Below, in pieces: positions 1-12,530 of a DNA stretch of 64,000 nt (the stretch's first letter is position 1; each line of letters opens with the position of its first letter). Origin of the DNA: Cerrena zonata (taxonomy: Eukaryota > Basidiomycota > Agaricomycetes > Polyporales > Cerrenaceae); assembly GCA_038087015.1 (NCBI GenBank), contig JASBNA010000018.1, positions 434,001 to 498,000 on the forward strand, in the 5' to 3' direction. The position numbers and the translations under genes were made by a program. The notes below the pieces were generated by a model, which was given only the letters and a program-made list of their open reading frames with translations, ran no database searches and was not told the origin of the DNA.

Positions 1-266
1 TTTTATCAATCGCTCCTACTCAGTTTAGTGTCGCCAATCCCTTGTTTTAGCTCGTATAACCGATGACTTGTGTATTAGCAATCCTTCCCGTATGCCATGA
101 CTTGTCTCGATTCGTTTTCGCATACTTCTAACGACTGGCCTCGTTGTAATAGGTTTTTTTTAAATCACAACCACGTTCCAGTTGTGGCCGTTCCGTCTCC
201 TCTAGGAAACGTTCTGTATCTCATCAACTTAACCTCGACCACAAGGATTTTCGATACGAGCTCAAT

Positions 267-740
267 ATGAACATCCCAATGCCCACGGGACTCATCGAAA
301 CACGACCCATCCCACCGTGGTCTGTGTCCGCCAGGTGTCTTGGAAGACAAACATCGTGATGAATCTCCAAGATACAGTGAGTCGTTGTATACTTTATATT
401 CTAGTGTAAACTTGTGCCTGATAATGTCTATTCGCAGCCACTTCATTCCAACCCGGGGTATGGACCAGGATGGTCGCCGTAGGATGTTTTTTTTGCTCAA
501 TATCCCTTGTTCCGCTACAATCATATTGAACCATTCCCCGACGAATTTGACGCTTCGTGTCAGAAGAACGGGGGCCTGTGGACCTCCAGGACGCGGACGC
601 TGGAGAACACTCCCAACAATGAATTGATTTCGGCAATGATGGACGAACTCCTCACGTTATGTATGGAAGAGTTAGCTGCAGAAGGTGCTGTTGCAATGTG
701 GCGATCGATCCTGTACGCATACACACCAGTTGGGATATAA
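267..740 (+). pseudogene. VNIxDL family, copy A (broken)
   Basis: This is a decayed relative of the gene at 12531-13269. The presumed 5' leader, first exon, intron (GTGAGTCG donor, CAG acceptor) and second exon align with it by eye. The frame from ATG 267 meets TGA at 357-359. In exon 2 a TAG at 480-482 stands where the other copy has GTG, just before the DVFFAQYPLFRY block. After the stop, the family core (FPDEF, then ELISAMMDEL) can still be read up to TAA at 738-740. The third exon carrying VNIxDL is absent downstream. The family is of unknown function. Two in-frame stops and a lost 3' exon make a pseudogene call secure; homology to copy B is seen directly. Confidence 0.75.
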
Positions 741-1850
741 GAAATATATTTGATCTATAACGATTATACTCTGTCCATAAATGAGCCGTCATCGCCTTAA
801 AGTTTGAATATGCTACAAAGATCAAATTGAGCTGGCCTTAGTGACTTGTGCGGGTACAATGATTCAGATTGCGTGCAAAGCAGATATGAGGCAGGAGAAG
901 CAACCCGAGACACCTCGTACACGACAATGAATGACCTACAACGAAAAGGGATAACATACAGTACGCGTTTGATTCCTCTTCTTGGGGCCCAATTTGAGGC
1001 AGCTTCCAGCAAAGAGAGACGGGGCGTTGTCGTTCGTTCATCGTAATAGGTGGTTATGTATGCCCAACTGGAACATGAATGAGAACGATAGATCCAGCGG
1101 ACAGATTCCGAGTCCGTTGTATTTCAGAACTTCTCCTCAACGCGTATTAGAAATCATAGCTAGAAAGCTAGCGTGTATAGTTATTCATCGAGCAGCAGAG
1201 AAGGGCGAGGTACTCTGAATCAGTACGTGGTTCGTTCAGTGTAACCTCCCTCATTCGTAATGTGTATTTGAGAACTAGAGACCCCTCCCTTGAAGCATTA
1301 AGAGTGAAACCTAGGGTATCAAGCAGGGAAGCTATGCATTCATGAGGGTTATTTGCGATTGTGCATGTGGACGGAAAGACCAGCTGGAATTAAAAATCCT
1401 GAAAGTATTCGAGGACTGCGTCTGTGAAAACATATATACCTCATTGTTTGTCTCGGTCGCGAACCCGTAGAGGTATGCGAATGCGTGAGTCTGGAAGAGG
1501 GAATTGGAATTCAACTTGCATTATTCGTACTGTCGAGTGAGATGTACAACGAAGCGGTACATATGCAGATCCACGCACCATGATAAACGCAGCATTAAGC
1601 TGTTGTACTAGGTTAAAAGGTCCTAACGAGATAACTAAAAAGTGTCAGCCTGCTTTCATGGTCGATTGTCAATAGTGACTTACTTCTCCAATTTGATCCG
1701 TCGAGAACACGGAGCCAATATCAACTACTTGTCATTCCAATGCGTCCATCCCAGCAATAGGGGTGGCGGATCATGTTGTGTATGGGCCGTCAAGTCGGTC
1801 TGATACCAATCAGCACAATGTCCGAGAGTGTAGCGAAGCGAGAACCCTGC
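741..1850. other. no gene recognised
   Basis: Only short ORFs in conflicting frames are present. I see no splice-linked coding run, tRNA or terminal repeat here. Confidence 0.5.
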
Positions 1851-3600
1851 GTTTTGAAGTTGAGTGTTGCAAGGGTTGGAGAGAAGCCAAGAAGCAAAGG
1901 GAGAGTCAGATGCAAGGATTTCAGAGCACACACATCGTTTTCATGAATAGGAGAAGTTGGTAGAAGAAGGATGACCAGTAGAGTTGCCAGTGAAGACACG
2001 AGCGAACCGAAGTGATTCGGCAACTAGAAGGGTGTAGACCAAGTAAAGCTATAGGGGAACCTAGAGAACCACAGAGCCAGACAAGATGTAGGGACGAACA
2101 AAGGTAGCCAGCCAAAGACATCGGGCTCAGGCGAATTGAGCTCAAGGTTCATGATCATGTTCAGAGTGATACAAGCAAGAGATGTGCAGGAGTGGTGCTC
2201 CGATCATATCCTGACGCCCAGCTTCGATCGCCGACTCTTCCTCCTCAATGTTCTGCTTACTCTCACTACTCACCGTCGAATGGGCCGGTAACACCTCAAG
2301 GTTCTCGATCTACAATATCTATCAGATGCTGACTTGGGTAACAACTACTGGTACCGTCTCAAGCATTTTCTTCTGCTGCTTTCTCCGAGTCACCTCGTAC
2401 GTTTAACATCCGGTTTACTAGTCTCTCTGGTATGCATCTCTCGTATCGACTCAGTTCTCGCCTCGCCCTTACGCTAGTCTCCATCGGCTGTCCATCGCGG
2501 ACATCCTCTCCCCAATCTCTAGAACTTTATGATCACGAAGATCGACATATATGCCCCTTCCTCCAGCTGCTTGTCCGATGGCTCTCTCCTAGTAGGATCC
2601 GTAGCAAGTCTTTCACCGAAATCACTTCTATCCAACTATCATTCTATGGTACCATATTCCGCCAAGGCCCAACTAAGCTGACCTGCTCGCACACCGTGCT
2701 CGCAGATGAAGGGATCCGTCAAGACGATCAAATTCCATACTAGTACTTCTCGTACGTCCTTTTGAAAGCCTTATATATCGCCGGATCACTCACAGTCCGC
2801 TCGAATATACTTTCAGAGTCGACATACCAACATAAGCTACTCGATCCATCTACTCCAAAGTACTACTTTCATTGTGCAGAGTACTCATGTTCTGTCGTCG
2901 ATAACTCGCCCAATGACCTTCGATGAAACTCTGTCCACAGCTTGCGACATTCATCCTCGATGTGTGTCGATATTCTCTCTTTATGAACTCATCCCTGCGT
3001 GTATCCCTCTTGGAATAGCCGTCTTTCTCTATACTAAATCTAAGTGACCCAGATGGAGTGAGAGGAAAGAGAACGAACTTCTGGTATGGAGTAGGAGTCG
3101 GAATATCACTAGGTACGTCTCTCAAAACTTGTTGACCACTCGTTTCGCTGAATCGCTACCCTTATTCACTCTTTTATGCTCGTATTCCTCTCAATCGCTC
3201 CACCCAAATCAATGCATGTCGACGTATACCATCAATAACCCTACCATACATATCAACTCGACAACAACACATTCCTGCCTCTCAACCTCAGTCTCCACCA
3301 TCCCACGGCACTTTTTCGTGGCTGAACAGCCCCGCGCGTGTCAACTGGTCCCTCCTCATTAAGACGCAGGTTCTTCGATGTTCTTACCGCTTGCCTTTCC
3401 TCTCATGATATGTTTATTCTAAAGATTCTTCGTGCCGGGGCTCCAAATCTTGGTTCAGTCATGGTATTGCCCTTTGTCACTCCAGCTGGCGTATCTACCA
3501 CTCCGCCGTTCACGCAATCCTATCCCTCGTCGATTTCTCACTCCGCTTGGATGCAATAAATACTTCTTGTCGACGTTACAATTCTCGTGCCGGCGATGGT
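1850..3600 (+). repeat. dispersed repeat R1, relic of an LRR/F-box-like gene
   Basis: This stretch matches, in inverted orientation, the region 15090-17330. Shared blocks in the same order include one near 2035-2200, one near 2290-2460 and one near 3130-3540. Several are 70-85 percent identical by eye. In the other copy part of the sequence reads as leucine-rich protein (for example LEVLDLPCLSDADL), which suggests an F-box/LRR-type source gene, but frames are broken throughout both copies. It is a decayed gene-family repeat rather than a working gene. The exact edges are uncertain. Confidence 0.5.
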
Positions 3601-3984
3601 GACACTTAAACAACAGGGATCTTGTGCCTGGTAGCGCCTTTGTAGAATTATTTCATGCAGAAAAAGTATGTCACAGCTTTGCAATCTCAACCTATATTGT
3701 ACAGTTTGTTTACGGGTACATTTATATCCTTAGATATTTCCTTCGTTCTGACATATTTCAATAGGAACACGAAACCGGAGGTGACAATGTTTATCTAGTG
3801 GGGGTGAAGGTCCACCAGTTGCGGTGGTCGGTGGCACTGGCGGCGAGTTCGATCTATAAGTTCTGTTAGTAGATGAAATTTTCACTCAAGTTCAAACTCA
3901 CACTAGTGCCTATTTCCTCGTCGACGAGACCCCAGAAGAGGCGAGAATCAGTGGTAGCAATACTATAAAATGAGTGAGATTCAT

Positions 3985-4366
3985 TCATATTTGCTCAATG
4001 TTGTGTCCATACGTGTATTGGTCCCTCACACGAGTTGCTTGGATGACCCACTGGGTAGCGGTGTTACGACCCTCAACCGTGGTCCCGACTGGTGGACGAT
4101 TCATGACGTTTGCATACTGGGCGCTGCCAACATTCTGCAGCTGGTATTTTCCATTGGCCAAACGAATCACATTCCACTGTCATTGTTGTATGAGTTGTCT
4201 TGGGATATGCCCAGTGATAGAATAAACCTACCTTCGCAATGTCGACATAGTCTTCTGTGTCAGCAGAGACGGGAGTGCCGTCGTTGGGATCTGCCAGGGT
4301 AGCGAAGGTGCGCTGCTTGACATTTGTGATGATATAACGGCCGGTCTGGATTTGCAATTGTGCCAT
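3985..4366 (-). CDS. small beta-trefoil (ricin B-like) protein
   Basis: Two exons (4366-4232 and 4176-3985) join in phase 0 across a 55-nt GTAGGT..CAG intron to give 108 aa. The protein has no visible signal peptide, so it is probably cytosolic. It carries the Gly-Arg/Lys-Tyr strand repeats and terminal W or QW positions of beta-trefoil proteins: GRYIITNV near residue 9, the WNVI segment at the exon junction (residue 46), GKYQLQNV, and TQWVI near residue 88. Fungal proteins of this shape are sugar-binding lectins or protease inhibitors used against feeders. The length is about two of the three trefoil subdomains. A neighbour at 6607-6984 has the same length and the same intron position, so they are paralogues. 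Binding specificity cannot be told. Confidence 0.75.
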
Positions 4367-4663
4367 GACTGGGAATGTAAAACTGAGAGCTGTCTAGGAG
4401 AGTGGTGCGGGGGCGAGGTGATGGGCACTGAAGAATGCCTCTCGCTAGATATGGCCTTCTTATACCTCACAAGGTGAGAATTTAACAGAGTTCATCAATT
4501 GGACAAAGCATACGAACTTATCAACGTAAGGAATGATCTGCAAGAATTCAAGGAGGTGCATGTCCCCACATGTCGCCCTCAAAGGCTCTGACATTCGAAG
4601 GAACGAACCCTCTGTCAGTACCCTTGAACCTAGTGTCCGGAGGATTCGGTCATCCAGCCATTC

Positions 4664-4971
4664 CAGCCGTTTGCAGAATCCTAGCTCGCCCCCAAAATAA
4701 GCGGATTGGAGCTGTGGTGCCTAATTACCGCTTTAGGACACCCACGGATTTCGTGTTGCGCTCATGAAAGCCTCGATACCTCATCTAGACTGCCGGAATA
4801 AACTGGCTAGACCTTGCAGATAACTAAATATTCGTCTGCTGCTCAAAGTACGAGAGAAAGGGAACTTTTACTCATGGTTCTTGCTCGAAGGCCCTTCGGC
4901 AAGTGGAGTGGAAGGTTGCATTATATAAGTGTGATTTCTGGCGGGGCGAGCTAGGATTCTGCAAACGGCTG
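4664..4971. mobile_element. MITE-like unit with 29-bp perfect inverted termini
   Basis: Positions 4664-4692 and 4943-4971 are exact reverse complements over 29 bp (from CAGCCGTTTGCAG to CTCGCCCC). The 308-bp interval between the outer ends holds no convincing ORF. Perfect ends with a non-coding centre suggest a small non-autonomous DNA transposon or a recent hairpin insertion. No clear target-site duplication is visible, so transposon origin is an inference. Confidence 0.5.
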
Positions 4972-5288
4972 TCACACGGAAGCTATCATTACTTGTGGAG
5001 ATCACCCGTACAAGCAGACGTTGACTCATGCATTCCTTCATATTATACTCATTCTCCATCATGCGAAGCTTCGATCCAAATGAACATACGTTGAACTCTA
5101 CCATAAAGCCGCGAGATCGTCCTGACACTATGCATCACTAAGCAAAAGCCGTTACAATGGCATCAGTATCTCGGAATCTCTACGGGGATGCATAGACGAG
5201 TCCTCCTACTTACTAAATCATTGCGAAAAGAGTGTTACATTACACAAGAGGTACATTCACATTCGATACAATTCCTGAATTGATAGAT

Positions 5289-6579
5289 TTATTGTTGGGA
5301 GATGTTTTCGAACCGGAACTCGCAGCCCTCGTTTGCGTTCGGGACAACGTCCAATGAATCAAAGCCTCCGCTATCCGACTTCTTGGAGCTTATATAATGT
5401 GTCTCGCTGCCGTTCGTCCCTTGGCCAGAGATAGCCAGATACACGCATTCAGGATTCATGTGGACGGCAAACTCGACACCCTCGCCAGCACCATCACATC
5501 GTACGAACACCTTGTTTCTATTGGAGTGCAGATTGAGGTGATAGCCGTTGTTTCCTAGATCATGATATAAGAAAACTTTCCCGTTGGAATTGAGGTAGGA
5601 CGAACCAATGAGACAGAATTTACGTCCCTTAGTCTGAACGATGAATCGAGCATCCTCGTTCGGAGCTAGGGTGTCAAAAATGATGCCTTGGCTGACATTG
5701 ACCCTCATGCAATAGTTGGATCGATTACGCAATACAACAACGCCTTGAAATCCAGTATAAGCCCTTTCATGTATATAAGGGGAAAATGCTAACGAAAGAT
5801 GAGGATGGAAAAACGTACATCTTCTCAATAGAGAAATGACACCGGTCATCTGCCAACTGTTTCAGGGACAGATTTCCATCATTCCCAGCCTGACTGGACA
5901 GATATTGTGTTTTGCCTGTCCGTCCTTGGAAGTTTGAGATAGTCAGATTGTAGCGACCGTCGGGACGACTATATACACCCAGTGTGAGACCACCACCTAA
6001 TCCCTGGCATACGATATTGCTGATACGGTCCAGATTGATATGTTTACCGCTCTTGATGTCTACGGCACTATCAGCATGTATACATGATAGCAACACCGAT
6101 AGAAACACACTAATAAGAGAGATTTCGCCTCCCAAGTTACGAACTGCGAACAGAGAGTAGTCGTCGCACTGCATACTATTGAACGAAAGTCCGTTGTTGC
6201 TCGTCACTCGCATGTATTGCTTTGATCCATTGAGAATAGCCACTATGCCCGATACTCGTGCAGCTGGACCTTTGAGCACTACAGGTTTCTCATCGCCCAA
6301 TTGTGGCTGCACAATACCAGAAGGGCTATATAAAGGGGAAACACCCACTGATGACGGCCGGGTAGTTAGCTCAAAACGCCATTGAGACCTGTTCGCATTG
6401 CGTTGTTCAGCGAGAACGACCTAATCATAAATACCCCCTGCCAATTAATACAATCTAGATACGGACAGCACGAATGTCCTCACTGGGGTGTTGAGTTTAT
6501 TATTTTCCAAGCTCCAAACGTGTCGATTGTCGGACTTTCTGATGCTGTAAAGAACTACGGTCAGATGGTCCGAATGCAT
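5289..6579 (-). CDS. tandem-domain beta-trefoil/fascin-like protein
   Basis: Four exons (6579-6484, 6420-6349, 6306-5819, 5763-5289) join in frame to give 376 aa. The last two exons are secure. They hold two related domains of about 150 aa, each opening with G[IV]V[AV]-[IL]-xN and a YxMRV strand, then SLFAVRN / RFIVQTKG, and closing with CHFSIEKM / CEFRFENI around a QYLSS / HYISS motif. This pattern of repeated short strands fits a beta-trefoil (fascin or lectin-like) fold. The first two exons include SQWRFEL and are supported only by phase. The proposed start lies 27 nt past the stop of the 6607-6984 gene, so the N-terminus may be wrong or the two may be fused. Function is unknown; a carbohydrate-binding role is an inference. 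Confidence 0.6.
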
Positions 6580-6606
6580 AGTAAAATCCTTTGGATGATT
6601 GGCTCA

Positions 6607-6984
6607 CTAATAGACATCCCGCGTGTCCGTATCTTCGATTGCCCATTGCTGATGATCATTATCAGGTCGCATTTCGATATTTATTTTGGGCCCCGATCCG
6701 CCAGCAACTGCGTATAGTTGCGGTGCAGTCGCACTAAGCAGAAAATAGTGTTCATTCCTGAGGGGTTGAATGTACCACTAAGAAGGGGGGTCAGTGAATC
6801 ATACTAAAATGATATTGTATGTCTATACCGTGACTGGGGCATCGTCCGCTGCCAATATGCCCTCCACTTGAGTCCCCGCCCGAACAATGGGCGAGGTATT
6901 GCTATCTGAAGCATACACACCGGCGAAGTTTTTCCATTCTTCGTTTATGATTTTATAATAGCCGGGTTGCAGATCAACATGCAT
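6607..6984 (-). CDS. small beta-trefoil (ricin B-like) protein, paralogue
   Basis: Two exons (6984-6829 and 6777-6607) join in phase 0 to give 108 aa, the same length and intron position as the gene at 3985-4366. Visible strand repeats are LQPGYYKIINE near residue 5, then WYIQPL right after the intron, and QQWAIED near residue 94, a Q-x-W signature of ricin B-type trefoils. There is no signal peptide. ATG 6984 was chosen because LQPGYYKI then sits where the paralogue has IQTGRYII. The next gene starts only 27 nt downstream on the same strand. Likely a cytosolic lectin or protease inhibitor; specificity is not deducible. Confidence 0.7.
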
Positions 6985-9900
6985 TGTCAACGGTATGTAT
7001 AGGGTGAGTTACGCAGTGAGGGGAAACTAGCTGGTGAGACTGGGTGTAAACGTTCGAGTGAGAGGCACAGGCATCTATATTAGCAGGTAGAAAGCTCTAT
7101 TCAAGTAGGAGATGAGAATGTACACATGACAATAGGTACGCCAGTCGATGATGTTCGGCTCAATCTCATAACTCTCGGGTCCTCTGCCGTCCAAAGTTCG
7201 AAGGGGTATCTTGCAACAAGGGTTCAAACGGAACACCGCTATAGGCACTCTACACCCTTTGGCATACATCATGGGTACCAAATCTTCCTATTCGAGTCTA
7301 CCTTCTCGATGGTCTAGATTTAAATTTGTGCCCTCTTGGAATCCTGAACACGATCAGCTCTAGGTTTTTCATCGGTATATGCTCGGACAAGATCTCGTCA
7401 AGCTGCAGAAATGGGTAACTCTGTTCTAGACTCACCTTTGAAACTTGTTCTTTTTCCGACTCGACCTGGATTCGACATTGAGATGGCCAAGATTAGCATA
7501 GTACTATGTGAATAAGACATCTCAAACTAGTTCATGTCCGAGTCAACACAATTATCTTCTGACTAATGGAACGGTGGTCGACATGAATTGTGATCGAATG
7601 GCTTGCCGCTCCCACACTCTTATGTCGAATCTATTCTAAGTGCAGGACGATCAATGACTGTCAAGTATTATATATCATATATCAAACTTCAAAGCTTCAA
7701 GCTTCTGTCATCTCACCTTCATCAGCATATGGTTAACGAGTTAAGTGTACAGATCTGCGATCATATCAAGTGAGGTAAAGTAAAAGCACTGTTGTGTAAA
7801 TGTTTCGTACAGAATTCTCTATCGTTCATAAATGACGAGATAATCACGTTTCGCTTTAGTAACGTCGACAGCATACAGCTCCCTGAATCTTCGAGGAATT
7901 TTCTAGTCTAACACCTAGGTTTGAATCCTATGCTCTATCTCAGCTTCTCAACCTCGCAGAATGTACACGGTTTCATTTACTGTGACATTGTACCTTTACT
8001 CTTGGTTCTAAAGCGCTCCCGGTGCGGGGTTGGAAGTACATTGCGCTATTCATGGCGACTGTTGGGTGATCTTAACGTAAGTATGTACAGATGAGTCAGA
8101 GAACTATGGCTTTCCGTTGATGTCCACATCTTACCCACCCGGTATTTTTCCAGCATGAACGTAGCCCATTTCGAGCCATATCATAGTCAGGCTAACTTGT
8201 CCAGTGACTTGAGTTAACCTACCGACTGATCCATACCTAACCTACCGCTCTGTAGGGAATCGATTACTGTTGAATCAGCATCAACCATTGGATGATTCTC
8301 ACTGTCCAAAGGAGCGAATTGAACCAGGGCATTCTGAGTTTCATTTGGAAGGAATGGATGATCGTGCCAAGCAGCATGCCAATACAGTGCTGCTTTCATT
8401 CGAAATTTCGAAGGAAGTCAAGTGCGTAATCCTAGGATCCTTTGGATATCGTATAGCCCACCAAACAGTGTTTGTATCATGATGCGTGACTTGAAGAAAT
8501 CGTCATGTGTTACTTTTTTCGAATTGTAGCTGTTTCATATAGCCACTCTCACGAACGGGGCATGCGCCTTCAATCGTTCTAGTCATTCCCTGATTGGAGC
8601 TCAATTCTTTGTCCCGATACCCAACGTCTACGTCGATGACGGTCGCATAACAATTCTCACAACAGATGAAATATATTTCTCATAGCATAGCTTGTGTACA
8701 CGCCTACAGGATTGACACCTACGTCGCAACACCTCCTTCAACCAGCCAGCTCTCAGTTCTTTCATACGTATGGTAACTTCAAGCTCGTCCGCTATTGCTG
8801 AAGCCAGCCCATTTTCGAGGGCGTCTTCAATATCATCTTTGAGTTTGACAGGAACAGCCCCTCATGGTGTGCAGGAATCCGGACAAGGGTGGTGCATGGA
8901 TGTTAGTCATAGATCACAAAGTACATTGGTGAGCGGGTATAGTCGACAACAAAAGGAGGCATGTCTAAAGCCTAGCACTTGTTTGATGGGAGCTCGAGAA
9001 ATAATGTACATTTCTTCAGTTATAGTGTTCAGAGAGCTTGTCCTTTGCTGTCTGTAACGCATTCGAGAGCTGATCATTGCTCAGACCGGAGTAAAAATGC
9101 GGCTTATAAAAGGTAATCAAGGGCGGGGCCTCGTACTCGATGAGGATGGGCTCTATCTGGCGGCGACCATCGATTCTTGTTAGACTTTAGTTCCCGTCGA
9201 AGAATGAATCAAAGGGCAAGGGTGTATCCCCAGACTGTGAAATGCGCTAGACAAGGAGACACAAGAAAAAGGAGGTGACTCTGCCCACCATGATGGGTTT
9301 GATGTGTATCTCTTGTAGTGTATGCTTCTGTACGGGTCCAGTAGTACTAGAGGAGTATATCTTCGTGTTAAGATACTAGAAAGATAATAGGCAACCAGAA
9401 AACGACCGTAGCGATAGCTTATCTTCGTACAACCTATATTTCCTCCAGCATCGATGGACATGATTAGAGAACAGTAAGCCGATACCCCAAGCAAATAGTC
9501 GTGGGGGATGAAGCGGGTCGCCCACAAGAGGTGTAGCGATTGGAGAATGTCACCAGAGGTCGCTGAGTGGAACGTCGATTTCGGTGTAACCCTGGAGAAT
9601 GTAGGTCAAGGACGAAGGTTTGACCTAGGTTGGTGCCACGCGCGTAAAACTAATTCGAAAGGGTACTAAGCACTCCGTAATGCATTCTTTTGGAAAGCAA
9701 CTCTGTGGGATATCAGTTCTGTAGAGATATACAGAAAGCTTGGATAGACGTACGGGGGTAATGAGAGTTTATTATCTCGATAAAGCCATTCACAGAAGCC
9801 AAATGCGCCACCGTTGAATGAGACATGGGGATTGAGGAGACAAGTCCATCATATGGCTGGTACGATGCAGTGATCTTGGTAGATGCCAGATAAGTCGTTA

Positions 9901-10239
9901 CAGCAACGAAGGGGTGCAGGGAGAGGAAGGGCCTGGAAACGGCCTGTAGAATCAGTTATTGGCCCCTCAAAGGGCAGATACAAGGAAGGAGAGACATTCA
10001 CCATTGGCGAGAAGTGGCCAGTAGATGATTCATGAGTGCTTCAGAGTGGTAAGATGCGGGTCGAGTGATTCGATGGCTTGGCAAGCGTAGTCTAAGCAGA
10101 GACAGATACGGTGGAAGAAAGTCGTAAATCAAGTTTAAGCAAGAATGTTGGGGATAGCGAGGGAGTGATAGAGGACATCCAATAAGTATGGTACCCAAAA
10201 TACTTATAACATTACTGATATAGAGGATGAATACCAGTG
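6985..10239. other. long stretch without a supported gene
   Basis: No complete gene could be built. Two minus-strand pieces look coding. Near 9190-9015 an ORF of about 55 codons contains IEYEAPPLITFYKPHFYSG. Near 8860-8715 there is an open run containing LASAIADELEVTIRMKEL. They could be exons of one decayed gene, but the frame between them is not open and I do not recognise the family. The rest shows only short ORFs. Confidence 0.35.
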
Positions 10240-12530
10240 AGTAGATTTATGTTGATTTTTTATATGTTTCAGCGGTGGCTCGCACGCGGCGTGCAAATGG
10301 CGTTCGTTGGCGCTCACATGCATTCAGCCTGCTTCCTCTCCTCGAACTTCCTTCTGAACTCGAGTCTACTTCAGGCACGCATATCTCCCTCACATCAACC
10401 TAGCTATGCATCATACCTCCTAGCCCTCATTGGTAGTCCAGGGCTACCAAATACGCATGGCTACTCTGATCGCGAACACGGCAACTTCCTCTCACGTTTT
10501 CCTCAGGCGTTCTCCGTCGCAAAATCTCTGATTGCGTTATCTCCTCTCCAAATATGTATGCTTCCCACTATCCTCCACTGTATCACAAAATCTCAAACAT
10601 CCGAACGAATTCTCTCACTAGTTTAACTGGTAGCTGGAGACTTAAAGCCTGTACGTCTTCTGACACGTGTATATTTCCTCGCAGTACTAACAATATACTT
10701 TCGGAATAGACATATATCGTCATATGCATAAGCTACAAACTTTACCAGTCTGAAGTGGTCTCGCCCCCAAACTTCTACTTTGCTTGTGTAACACTATGGA
10801 GCACATTCCTGCTTCTCGCTGGCTCCCCCTTGCTCTAGCCATAGTCTGCCACGAACGTCTCGCTCGGGAGGCTTCCAACAAAACTTTACTCACCGGTCGC
10901 TCAGCTCGACTCTACGGCTACCAGTCTTTACTTATAGAAGCTTAAACTCTGACCTTGAAATCCTTCAACTTGTTCTCGGGATGACGACCGTCGCAATAGG
11001 TCTGATGATCACTGGAAAGCAGGCAGTTGCACGAATAGAGTGGATAGAGAGCTCGTACAGAGTCAAGCGGTACCAGGTATGCCTCTCGAAGCATTTGATG
11101 ATTCTTCGCGCTGATCTAACCCCTCTTACCAAGAGTTCTGTGAACGTGTTGCGTATATGCGTACTATCACACATCCTACCGTACATATTACACCGAGACG
11201 AATAACATCTCACTGTGTCAAAGTTTCGAGTTACACTACGGTGGTTCCTCGTATTCCTCGTCCTATCAAGCTCGATTTCTTTCGTCGTTTGGTGCACCTG
11301 ACGACTGTCTATATCCAATACCGAGATAATCTGACGTCGATCATGCTGCCTCTCTCTAGCAACCCCATCTAGCGTACCTGTGGCTCGCTCGCCTGCTTTC
11401 AACATGGCTATTCATTGCTCGTACACAGTGTCGACCCCTGCCGATCGGAGTGTTGAGTCTTCGACGTCAAGCACTGGAGCTTTGGAGGAAATGGTATCGT
11501 TGGGCAATGTAGAACAAGGGGGAGAAGTGGAAACCGACCACTGTGTTGGGAACTGGAGCGGTAATGTATTACATTCATGGTTTCGTCTTTATTTAGATTG
11601 ACTTTGTATTCAAGGGCACCGTCGAACATGTCAGACTCAAGCACGATCACTCTACACGATCGTTGTGTCGCAATCAACAACCTCACTGAATGTGATGTGG
11701 GATGCCAGTCACGCCAATCTTTACATGCGTTTATATTCAACCCAAATATATTTACCTGTGGTGGTGTCTCGATAGGCTACCTCCCATGTAGGGCAGGTAT
11801 CGTAGGCACTCTCCGAGTTGCTTCAACCTTTGTCTTAACGTTAATCCGATACTGCCCTCTCGCTTGACGATGTTTGTTCAGCTCAGGATTCCCAATACTG
11901 CAACACTGCGAATACAAGGAATGCATACAACACAATATCATTTTTCCTATTGTTGCGGCCAACATTTCTTGAACCGCATATATGCACTAATACGATTGAC
12001 CTCTCCCTCCCTGTCTCCCAATCCTCTGTTTTCCTACCTGACTCTCCTCTCTAATACATATCAGTTGCTCGCAAACAGCAAAGAACTTTCTTCAAACTTA
12101 CACAATCTCACCCCAGCCTTGCTCACTCGGTGCTTGCTAATCCGTTTTCTTACCTACCATCTCTCTCTGGTACCAATGGGTCAACGCCATTGCCTGACGT
12201 AACACCGAATTATATCCTAGGTGCCTTTTAGCTCAGTCCTACTCCCTTCGGTATCTCTGATCGCTCTGTCCCCAATTTAATAGCCGTCGACGTGTGTATC
12301 AATATTTATTCCTGATCATGAAGAAGATCAAAGGTCTTCTCATACGATAGGTGTTTACGATGACGAAACCTCGCTTCGATTTCACGTCCTTCCAGCCCTT
12401 GCGGATTACCCCCGTTGTAATATGGCTTCTATTACAACCACGTTTCGCTCGCCATCCTGTCTCCTCAAGGTAGCATGTTGCATTTGCGCAACTCAATTTC
12501 AACCACGAAGAACTCCGACACGAGCTGAGT
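10240..12530. other. decayed gene-like sequence, no intact gene
   Basis: The plus strand holds broken leucine-rich coding-like pieces (for example RPIKLDFFRRLVHLTTVYI near 11256-11312). A short block near 10690-10740 resembles repeat R1 near 2805-2855. The end of this stretch, about 12420-12530, resembles the leader of pseudogene A near 150-266. No open gene model survives. Confidence 0.35.

Noticed and set aside
6382..6717. 111-codon plus-strand ORF
   Set aside because: It is antisense to trefoil exons that join in frame on the minus strand.
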